Assembly: GCA_034508935.3 (NCBI GenBank)
Contig: CM067443.1
Span: 101,176,286 to 101,240,285 of the forward strand
Length of the DNA: 64,000 nucleotides
Origin: Berghia stephanieae
Lineage: Eukaryota; Mollusca; Gastropoda; Nudibranchia; Aeolidiidae
Direction of reading: 5' to 3'
Made by a program: the position numbers and the translations under genes. How positions within the stretch are numbered: the first letter of the stretch is position 1; every line of letters starts with the position of its first letter. Of this stretch, positions 56,701-64,000 are shown in pieces. The notes beneath the pieces are model-generated. The model was not told the DNA's origin. It did no database searches and worked only from the letters and a program-made list of their open reading frames with translations.

Positions 56701-57880
56701 AGATGTGCTGGTCGATAGGATTTCAATGTTTTCAAATGAATCACTCAGCTAAGGTTAATTTGTTTCAATTTTAGCTTACATTTACAGTTAGTACTTAATC
56801 AGCTTTCAATGATACTTTGGTACCATCATAAGCATGTTCCTCTGTGTGTGTGTGTGTGTGTGTGTGTTTGGCTGTATCTGTGTGGTCTGAGACAATAATA
56901 CAACAATTCAATGGCAAAACAAAACGCAAGTAAAAAAAATTCTAAATGATCATGTCACAATTTGATTCATGTTGCACTGTCAGTCTCATTTGCATTTGAC
57001 CTTTTAACCCTGAAGTCACAATTCCTTGTTCAGCATAGCCATACATACTGGTAGCACATTGGATTCAATACGGCATAATAACGGAAACTGGCAAAATCAT
57101 TATCAACAAAATAATTACCCCCCCCCCCCCCCCCCCCCCCCCCAGACAAATAGATATGAACTAAGGTGTGAATTTGTAACTGCTTGCAAAACCAAGACTC
57201 ACCCTGAACTGAATATCACTCATCACGTCTGTTTTATGTAAGTATGCCAATCTCTCTCTTACACACGTTTGACTGTCTTGCCAATTATGCATAGATTGAT
57301 CTTGATTTTGTGGAGGAGCCGATGATGATGATGACGACTTAGTAAAGTCAAAATGACCAGCAAATGGCTGGGGAAAACAATCTGAGTTTCCATTTGCAAA
57401 ATTTGCACTTACTCCAGGAGAGTTGAAAAAAGCACCAGAAGGGGATAAGTTTGAATGAGAAGACAAAAATTCATTGTTCGACACTGTGCCTGAAGTACTG
57501 TCCGACTTTGCAACTTGAGCATAACACCGAGAAGATGATGCGGATAATGTGCCAGTGCTTGAGGCTTTAACGACACAATTACTCCCAAATGAACTTGATG
57601 CTCCATTTGCAGTGAATGAACTGCTCAAAGAATGGCGATGATCATGATTGGATGCAGGCCCATCCCCATTTGACCCCTGCTGAGATTGAGAGCATAAATC
57701 AGGTGGGTAATGTGATTCGGTGGAACTTTCCGATGATTGTGAAAATGAACCTCTCAAAATCTGATGGTTAGTTGGCTGCAAGTTCAGGCTTTGTGATTGT
57801 GATGAACTATGCGTCTGCCTCTGAGTCTGGCTATTGAAATGTTTATTTCTGGCTTCATTTTTACTGTGGTCTCCATCCAT
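45354..57880 (-). CDS. BTBD2: BTBD1/BTBD2-type BTB-BACK-PHR protein, 6 coding exons
   Basis: The BTBD1/2 family is proposed to bind cullin-3 through BTB and recruit topoisomerase I or TRIM5-type partners (family knowledge). Coding exons on the minus strand are 57203-57880, 55734-56285, 54114-54373, 53049-53136, 52165-52311 and 45354-45512; phases 0,0,2,0,0, total 628 codons including stop. Residues 1-200 are a Ser/Gln-rich, poorly conserved leader. BTB starts near residue 205 ([14 protein letters not shown]) and continues in exon 2 ([26 protein letters not shown]). BACK follows ([39 protein letters not shown]). The PHR domain starts near 485 ([40 protein letters not shown]) and ends [15 protein letters not shown], next to the stop. 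ATG 57880 has an in-frame TGA nine bases upstream, and a 3' splice site at about 57900 implies a non-coding 5' exon. Odd points: codon 426 is TGA, and intron 5 (6.65 kb) is mostly minisatellite. BTBD1 and BTBD2 are vertebrate paralogues, so this is probably the pre-duplication gene. Confidence 0.95.
45505..45745 (-). repeat. 78-bp triplication carrying the BTBD2 exon-6 acceptor
   Basis: Three units. On the gene strand each ends in a pyrimidine-rich tract and TTTTTCATCAACACAG or TTTTTCATCACCACAG followed by GG. The unit nearest the exon supplies the true acceptor at 45513-45514; two further copies stand 78 and 156 bases upstream. Confidence 0.88.
45825..45980 (+). repeat. SINE family A tails, two 5'-truncated copies
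   Basis: Two partial tails stand in a row: AAAGTGCTTTGAGCACC with GGATATTGCGCTATATAAAA (45832-45885), and a more diverged AAAGTGCTTTGAGC with GGATGTTGTGCTGTATAT (45915-45975). Heads are missing. They lie in BTBD2 intron 5. Confidence 0.7.
46299..46360 (+). repeat. (GT)n microsatellite
   Basis: Interrupted GT/CT run in BTBD2 intron 5. Confidence 0.9.
46505..49875 (-). repeat. 3.35-kb array of ~62-bp units in BTBD2 intron 5
   Basis: About 53 units containing ATGGCCCTTCCACATTAAAT and ACTCACAAACAATGCTATAC. Two main types differ at TCTTAGACC versus TCTGAGACC. Toward 49875 units become ~70 bp by a GAAATAT duplication. A block of 12 units (about 748 bp) starting near 47.85 kb recurs at 48.6 kb with the same order of unit types. 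The long open frames on the minus strand are by-products. Confidence 0.95.
50480..50640 (+). repeat. Dispersed repeat, copy in BTBD2 intron 5
   Basis: Begins GGTTCCAAAGTTATGA and ends AAGAGGGTTGGTCACT. The same two ends bracket 63045-63165 in inverse orientation; the middle parts are much diverged. Confidence 0.45.
51263..51910 (-). other. CpG-rich unrecognised block with 115-aa ORF and 20-bp palindrome
   Basis: A minus-strand open frame contains [18 protein letters not shown] and [18 protein letters not shown]. The preceding 300 bp are unusually CpG-rich for this window. They include a perfect 20-bp palindrome at 51716-51735 (TGCCGACAATATTGTCGGCA) and further GTCGGC half-sites near 51890. 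It lies inside BTBD2 intron 5 on the same strand. I recognise no family; it may be a small gene with its promoter or a TE fragment. Confidence 0.35.
52775..53035 (-). repeat. SINE family A in BTBD2 intron 4
   Basis: The tail (GAGCTTTTAAATAGCGCAAT at the left end) and body are present; the tRNA head is partly lost near 53000. It fills most of the 740-bp intron between exons 52165-52311 and 53049-53136, in the gene's own orientation. Confidence 0.75.
53653..53727 (+). repeat. (TA)n microsatellite in BTBD2 intron 3
   Basis: Over 30 TA units with two C interruptions, self-complementary. Confidence 0.95.
54114..54373 (-). CDS. BTBD2: BTBD2 exon 3, contains an in-frame TGA
   Basis: This exon joins BACK to PHR. 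It starts [15 protein letters not shown], corresponding to QKVLGKALSLIRFPL in the human protein, and ends in [13 protein letters not shown] with a phase-2 donor. After FPL the frame meets TGA at 54326-54328 and then resumes as [18 protein letters not shown], which is conserved again. The human protein has three residues between FPL and EEF; here there are two codons, one of them the stop. The DNA next to it is a C4 run followed by TTATGACTGG. Net loss of three bases by two small indels, one in the C run, fits better than a real nonsense change, so a base-call or assembly error is likely. A true null allele cannot be excluded. Confidence 0.85.
54448..54515 (+). repeat. Diverged R520-like tail
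   Basis: GGGGCGCTTAATAGTGACC, then GTTGAAAGCGCAGTTAAATA and CCTAAAAACAAAAACAAAAC resemble the R520 3' end. It lies in BTBD2 intron 2 on the opposite strand. Confidence 0.4.
54708..54955 (-). repeat. 41-bp minisatellite in BTBD2 intron 2
   Basis: Six units of CATCCTGATGGAAGTAACCA plus CCATAAAATAGTGGAAAAGG; middle units carry AGC for ACC and GAAAAA for GGAAAA. Frames read across it ([12 protein letters not shown]) are not genes. Confidence 0.92.
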
Positions 57881-57889
57881 TGCTCAAGA

Positions 57890-58539
57890 CTTGGAATCTG
57901 TTTGAAATTCAAAAAATATATTAAATAAATAGTTGAATATAAGGATATTTGAATATAGCAATATTTTGTCTCAATTCAATGCGATTTTAACTATCCCTAT
58001 TCACACTTTACAAAAAATAGCTTTTTTCAGTGGGCACTTGAAAAGATTACCCTTTTCATCTGCCTCTCAAGTATCTTTTGACAGCCATAATAAAGGTAAA
58101 CAACATTCTAGCTAAATTGAGGTAAATGGTGTTTTGACAAATTATTCTCAAATTAAAAGGATTTAATTTCTATGCTTAAGACACAATATTTACCTATCAT
58201 TATAACTTAAATTTTAATTTGAAGACACTGTAATGCAAACTCAGTTAAAGACTTGTGGTTAAGAAAAACAGGTCGCAAACTATGTTTTCCCATGTAAAAA
58301 CATTATTTTTTAAAATCTGTATTAACTTACTATCATAATCATAGATAGGCTCTGAGGCCAGTGAGCTCAAAGTTTTTCCAAAGATAAATATCTTTTATGC
58401 TCGTTCACTTAGCCTATGTCAAAACATTTTTTAAAGTAGGTTTACACGTCTATTTCAAATTTACTCATCACCAATCTTGTCCAGATTACAAAATGCTGGA
58501 CTAGGAATATATCTTTCCTAATATTAAAAAAAAAAACCT
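57890..58539. other. BTBD2 5' flank
   Basis: A 3' splice site just upstream of the ATG shows that the 5' UTR continues in another exon beyond. I see no clear promoter. A LINE begins at about 58540. Confidence 0.4.
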
Positions 58540-60490
58540 GGGTGGTGTCCGAGGTTCCTCAACAGAGAGGAAGCAAGAATAGCCCAACACCAAGCCAGTG
58601 TGTGCTTCCCCTTTTTGAGTCAACTGGTCCTCCAGGTTGGGGGTTGTTGAGGAGTTAACATTCCTTCCATAAAACTCCAGTTGTTACAGAAACACAGACG
58701 GACAAATCAAATCCTTTTTTCAGCTTGGGCAACTGAAGAGTTTCTGCAATGATAGAATTTATGAAGGACAACAGACAAAACCAAAAGGACTCTGCTGACC
58801 CGATGACATCTTCGCCAAACAAGCAGCTTTGAATTGCGTCGTGGAACGTTCGCACCATGTATGAAGCAGGAAAAAGCTCTCAAGTTGTGACCGAGATGAG
58901 AAGATACAGGCTGCATATACTTGGAGTAAGCGAAACCCACTGGATACAATCTGGACAGAAAAACCTCAAGTCTGGGGAGAAGATTTTATTTGAAGGAGAG
59001 GGGATGGGATTCATACACAGGGAGTAGGAATAATTCTAAGTAAGTTTGCCCAGAAGTCACTGAGAGGATGGGAACAACACGGAGAAAGGATCATCATGGC
59101 ATCCTTTACAACACGGAGTAAGAAGATCAACATGAACATTGTACAGATCTATGCCCCAACAAATGATGCAACAGATGAGGACAAAGATACATTTTATAGT
59201 CTGCTACAACAAGTCATTAATAGTTGCCAAGACATCAACATATTGATGGGAGATGCTAATGCTAAAGTGGGACAGGATAACGTAGGTAATGAAGGTATCA
59301 TGGGATGTCATGGCATGGGAGAGATGGACGACAATGGTGAGAGACTTGCAAATTTTTGTGCTTTCAACAGTTTGGTGATTGCAGGATCAGTGTTTCCCCC
59401 ATAAAAGGATACACAAGGCAACTTGGGTCTCACCAGATGGTGCGACAGAGAATCTGTAATGAGGTGTTGGGTGTAAACAAATTGGAACATAAAGAATGGA
59501 TATGTCCAATCACCTTGGAGCTGATTGAAAAGAGCAAAACAAGGAGGAACAAGTGAATACAAGTCGAACAAGGGCTTTAAGACTGGATGCACAAGAGCAG
59601 TATCGAGCCACAGTTAAGGAAGTCAACAAATCTGTGGAGAAAGACAAGGAAGCATTTACGAACAGACTTGCAGAGAACGCAGGACACATGAGGTTCTTTT
59701 ATCAAACTACCGAGACACTTACTGGAAAATATGGGAAACCAGAGGTACCAGTCAAAGATAAAGATGGGATAACTATTTTTGGAAAAGAGGCTCAATCTAA
59801 ACGATGGAAGGAACACTTCAACTGCCTTCTGAACAGACCACCACCAGACAACCTGCCGGAAATTTTGCCTGTAAGGAATGAGCTACCAATTAGCTGTGAT
59901 CCACCATCAAGTTGCAGGGTTGTACATGAAGATCAACTTACTGACAGCTTTGAAATTAAGACTGGTGTCAAGCACGGATGCTTGCTCTCACTCTCACCAT
60001 TCCTGTTCATCCTTGCCATTGATTGGCTAATAAAGGAAACTTCCAAAGGGCGAAGAAATGGGATACAGTGGACCCCTGGACACAGTTGGATGATCTGGCT
60101 CTTCTGTCCCACACTCAGGACCAGATGCAAGCAAAAACCACAATTATAAACAGCCTCTCGGAATCCATTGTTTTGAGAATTCACCCTGCAAAGTCAAAGG
60201 TCTTAAGGATAGGTACATGTCAAAGGGAGCAGATCAAAGTAAAAGATCAGGAACAGGAACTTTCTGCTATCTCAGGAATTTAATTGACAGAGATGGAAGC
60301 AGAAGTGGAAGCACGGATAGGAAAGGCACAGGCTGCATTCACATCTTTGAACAGAGTTTGGAAAACTAAAGATATCTCCCTTCGACTAAAGCTGAGACTT
60401 TTCAACTCAAACATGAAGTCTGTCCTACTGTATGGATGTGAAACTTGGAATGCATCACAGGCATGTATAAGGAAGGTACAGATTTTGTAA
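58540..60490 (+). mobile_element. Decayed LINE with endonuclease and RT remains
   Basis: An APE endonuclease start is visible (WNVRTMYEAGKSSQVV near 58845, LGVSETHW near 58920), followed by NIVQIYAPTND and INILMGDANAKVG. After two frame breaks comes the inter-domain region (EKDKEAFTNRLAENAG) and FFYQTTETLTGKYG. The RT is internally deleted. FEIKTGVKHGCLLSLSPFLF (motif B), LDDLALLSHTQDQMQ (decayed catalytic box) and LLYGCETWNASQ remain, in three frames. The 5' 290 bp look like untranslated leader. This copy is older than the LINE at 36.7 kb. Confidence 0.85.
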
Positions 60491-60682
60491 ACAGGTGCAT
60501 GCGTAAGCTATTCATAATTTGATTTGTCATTATCATCAGAAATCGCTTTATAATTATTATTACTCTTCTATTACTATTACTCAGGCACATAGACAAAAGT
60601 GGTCACTTTCATTACATACACGACTGACTGCCACTGCAGCAACTCAACAGCAGTTGATGATGATTATCATCACGGCAGTTGC

Positions 60683-60684
<2 letters not shown>

Positions 60685-60747
<63 letters not shown>

Positions 60748-60752
60748 CAAAG

Positions 60753-60784
<32 letters not shown>

Positions 60785-60807
60785 CAGAGAGACAGAGACA
60801 CACACAC

Positions 60808-60898
<91 letters not shown>
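60685..60898 (+). repeat. (AG)n-(TA)n-(AG)n microsatellite
   Basis: AG run, short TA run, CA/GA-mixed bridge, second AG run. It follows the LINE at 58.5-60.5 kb. Confidence 0.95.
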
Positions 60899-60959
60899 AG
60901 CGATGAATTTCCTCACATTCGTCATACAGTATGTCACCTCTCACGCTCAACCAGTCATG

Positions 60960-62090
60960 TTTAAGATAATTAACTGAGAAAATAGTTTTGTGTTTAACTC
61001 ATAACTAAATGCAGTACACTCCCCACAGATCTGTTTCACTCACTGCAAAAATGTTCACTCAATGACTCATCTCTCACTCTCAATCAAACGCTGTATGTGC
61101 TGTGATTATATTTTCTGCTTACATGTTAGCAATCATTGGAAAACTCAATCACGAAGTCCAATCATTTTGATTCGAGCATTAGTCTTTTTTCTTTCTTTTG
61201 GCCCCACTTATCATAATATGGCTCGACAACAGCCAACTCTGGACAGATTGTCTGGCATAAATAAACACAATAGGCCTATTTTATTACTCCCGTCCTACCC
61301 GGAACTAGCAGCACAGTAAACAGTTTTTCAACTGATCTCTGATACTGCATAAATATACTAAATCGGTTTTTAACAAATAACCCAGACCCCTATTGTTTTT
61401 TTCCAATATTAGATAATTGTGAAGCCTTCTTTGAAACTTAAATAGGCAAATCCTATTTTGTTGTCGAAGAGAATTCAAATATTTTGTTTTATATCTAGAA
61501 AATAAGTGCTACTGGTGCCGACAGACTTGCACAATTTTGCATATCTGTATTGAGACTTGATTAAATGTACTGCTCCTGTTTATTTATCTTCCGGGTCACG
61601 CACGTAGGTTTCCAAACACTACTCACTGTCTGTTTCTATCCTATAAACATCACGGATTTCAGTGCGTGAAAACCAGGATCTATTTGTCCAGTGTGTGAAA
61701 ACCAGATGTCGCCAGTCTTTACCTAGGACCAAGAACCAATAAAACTTGTACATAGAAGGTTCAGTGCAAATTTATGGAGAACTTGATTCATTTTTAAACG
61801 TTAATTTCAATTGAGCCGCGTGAAAAAATGTAAGCTCTAACTCTACTAATTCTTTACTTCAAATTCTCACACTTACTTAGATACCTACTTCGCTCTATTA
61901 ATTACTCTTATTACTTGACGAGGGAGGCATCCCCTTGACAATGTAGGCACGTTCTTCTATCAAAATATAAGAATAAGAATATACATAATTTTAAAACTTT
62001 TGCATTTCTTTTTTTTTCAAAATTGAAAGTGTAAAAATATAAATAAAAGAAAGCTCAATCTATCTCCATCTAAGATAATATATTTCAGGA
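60960..62090. other. No feature seen
   Basis: AT-rich DNA without convincing coding frames, repeats shared with the rest of the window, or RNA genes. Confidence 0.45.
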
Positions 62091-62094
62091 AGCT

Positions 62095-62210
62095 GCTATT
62101 TTCTCCGTACAGTGACAATAGTGTGGTAGGCTATTTTCACCGTCCGGTAATATCTTGGAAGTTGATCGTCCGGTGATAATGATATCTTGGTAGGCTATTT
62201 TTATTAACAA
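62095..62210. repeat. Hairpin repeat, CTATTTTCACCGTccGGT type
   Basis: Two or three degenerate units related to CTATTTTCACCGT-n-GGTGATAATAG, each a near-palindrome. Same motif at 62931-62997. Confidence 0.45.
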
Positions 62211-62737
62211 GCTATGGCTATATTGCTGATAATAATAATGAGCGTCTTTAACTTAAAGTTAACTTACTTTAAATACGGATATTATTTCATGAGTTTTCTT
62301 GCAAGTTTTAAAGAGCATTAATACCAGGTTTTAATATAACGAGTAAAATAAAAAAACAAAACAACGTTAATTATTAAAGACACGTATTTTTAATATGCTT
62401 TATCCTATATCACAAGCTTTTTAAAGCAAGAAGTTTTAGGTGAAAAATGAAGATAGACATTTTAATGTCACCATTGTTGACATTCATAGCTACTTTATGA
62501 AAGAAAAAGAAAACTTCAGCAAAGTAATACAATCCAACTTTCATCCCAATCATTAAATAAAAAAGGCCAACCAAAGGAAAAATGTGTTTTGTCTTTTAAA
62601 TTCAACCAAAAAAAAATGAAATATTTAGTAAAGCAAAAAAAAAATTTAAAAAAAATTGCCAAACAAACAAAAAATAAATGATTGCCAGAATAAAGACGAT
62701 GACAAATACAAAAAATCTTGGGAAAATAAAAAGCCAC

Positions 62738-62815
62738 GACAGGGAGTCGAACCGCAGACTCTTTAATGACGACCAAATGTGCAGCCCATTGAGCTAAACG
62801 GGACCCATGACAGTG
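62738..62815 (-). repeat. tRNA-like head (SINE or tRNA pseudogene)
   Basis: The minus strand has TTTAGCTCAATGGG (A-box) and GCGGTTCGACTCCC (B-box) 45 bp apart. T-stem pairing is poor (two mismatches or wobbles) and the D-stem does not close, so a working tRNA is unlikely. An A/T-rich stretch follows, as in a SINE body. Confidence 0.5.
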
Positions 62816-62930
62816 GGATGTCAAATTATATTTATAAAATAATCTCAGTGGGTAGTAGCTCTCGCAGTAGTAGTAGGGACTCACTGGATGGTAGTGCTTC
62901 TGATTGGCTGATACATACGAAAAGCCTTCT

Positions 62931-62997
62931 TTACTATTTTCACCGTATGGTGATAATAGTTTGGTAGACTATTTTCACAGTGCAGTGAAAATAGTCA
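62931..62997. repeat. Two adjacent hairpins
   Basis: CTATTTTCACCGTATGGTGA and its inverse give an 11-bp stem with one mismatch. CTATTTTCAC-AGTGCA-GTGAAAATAG gives a perfect 10-bp stem. They are separated by TTTGGTAGA. Confidence 0.6.
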
Positions 62998-63044
62998 GTC
63001 CCTATATTTTATGCCATCAAGATTGAAGTTTAGTAAGTTTAATT

Positions 63045-63165
63045 TTGGCTGCCAGTGACCAACCCTCTTTTCTCCAAGCTTGAAGTACCATTTCAACCAG
63101 TAGTTAGCTGATTGCAATGGTTAATTTTGAATTGGAAAAGTGTCATAACTTTGGAACCAATTATT
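63045..63165 (-). repeat. Dispersed repeat, second copy
   Basis: Inverse counterpart of 50480-50640, sharing AGTGACCAACCCTCTT and TCATAACTTTGGAACC at its ends. It abuts the left arm of the fold-back element. Confidence 0.45.
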
Positions 63166-63860
63166 TATTCATTGTGATCAAAAACTTTGTCCACTCAACC
63201 GCCCCCTGTTTTACCGCCAGCCTCACTTATCTTGACTCGAGAAATTTGATCGACTTTTTACAATTTTGATTTGCTTGCTTTTACCTTTATTATTACTATT
63301 TATTTTTAGGACAGAGTGAAGACTTTGGATATGAGAGTATCTCTCCTGAAAAAGCCTGTGTAGATTAATTCGTTCACTTATAATAAGGGTAAATAAACAT
63401 AATTTTAAACTGACTGGTATGTTTCTTTGATTAATGTCAGGTTCAGGCGAGGTTAGGACAATGTCAATGTTTTCCTTGGTGAAATTGTTCAAGTTAATTC
63501 TGACACAATTTAAAGATGAAAAATTTTCTTTTAAAAAAGTATATTATTTTAGTTACCTTGTTTTGATAGTTATTGAAATTAATCCTCTTGGTCTAAGTAA
63601 GTTATTGAGTCAAATTTATTGCCTTTTGCATTTGTAGTATGTAACAATATAGGTTCCAGAGAGGAAGAAAAACAACAAACCTGAACAACTTTTTACACTC
63701 AAACCTCTTTATACCGCTCCCTGTTATACCATTGGATTGGATGGCGGATCGCACTATAACGGGATTTTTGGCATTTTTATATAGAGATAAGTGAGGCTGG
63801 CGTTATAACAGGGGGCGGTTGAGTGGACAAAGTTTTTGATCACAATGAATAAATAAAATC
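63160..63860. mobile_element. Fold-back element with ~70-bp inverted ends
   Basis: The stretch 63162-63232 (containing GATCAAAAACTTTGTCCACT and CAACCGCCCCCTGTT) returns inverted at 63786-63858 with few differences. About 550 bp of A/T-rich DNA lies between. The right arm has a further GCGGATCGCACTATAACGGG motif, in the style of pogo/Tigger ends. No protein is encoded. Confidence 0.7.
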
Positions 63861-64000
63861 TCTTGGATTCTTTTCATTTTGATGCATTGTTTTTGGTATA
63901 ACAGCTGTTCCTATCTAGTTTATATGTATGATTTGTTTTAGAGTTCAGTGATTCCAAATACTGGTTGAGTCTTTCACAACATTGACCCAATTCATTACAT

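Noticed and set aside
60519-60977. Open frames with ERERER and YIYIYI runs
   Set aside because: Microsatellite translations.
62738-62815. Functional tRNA gene
   Set aside because: A and B boxes are present but the D and T stems do not pair well and no terminator or intact acceptor stem is visible.

Overview
This window is eukaryotic nuclear DNA from an animal. It holds three intron-rich protein genes with GT-AG introns, several LINE fragments, tRNA-headed SINEs and an exceptional load of minisatellites. The two genes I can name are clear orthologues of metazoan proteins. The repeat load (AG, TA and poly-C tracts, and SINE tails ending in GGATATTGCGCTATATAAA) suggests a marine invertebrate, but I cannot fix the phylum.

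Layout. From 1 to about 24.9 kb lies a minus-strand gene for an RG-rich protein with three U1/matrin-type C2H2 zinc fingers. Its 12 supported exons run from 24879 down to 11727, and a possible last exon lies at 1118-1258. Its core is one three-exon module (acidic linker, first half of the finger, second half of the finger) present three times with identical intron phases. Introns and flanks hold minisatellites, an RT fragment on each strand, an RNase H-bearing LINE tail and five long copies (window-wide) of a ~520-bp dispersed repeat. From 27172 to 34371 on the plus strand is AAR2, a U5 snRNP assembly factor, in four exons. Each of its three introns carries a different minisatellite, and the intron-1 array is built from the exon 1/intron 1 junction itself.

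From 34.4 to 45.3 kb is a repeat-only zone between two convergent genes. At its centre is a three-layer nest: a 40-bp minisatellite is split by a 5'-truncated LINE (36691-41280), which is split by a 2.3-kb DNA transposon (38680-40986) with TIRs CACAGCGT and a TAAA target duplication. From 45354 to 57880 on the minus strand is BTBD1/BTBD2 (BTB-BACK-PHR) in six coding exons. Its last intron carries a 3.35-kb array of ~62-bp units with higher-order structure, and a 78-bp triplication containing the last exon's splice acceptor. An in-frame TGA lies at codon 426. The right end (58.5-64 kb) holds a decayed LINE, AG/TA microsatellites, a tRNA-like head, hairpin-forming repeats and a fold-back element with ~70-bp inverted ends.

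AAR2 acts in spliceosome assembly, BTBD1/2 is a probable cullin-3 substrate adaptor, and the zinc-finger protein probably binds RNA or dsRNA. I see no sign of co-regulation beyond adjacency. The most unusual signal is that tandem arrays in two separate genes have amplified splice junctions.
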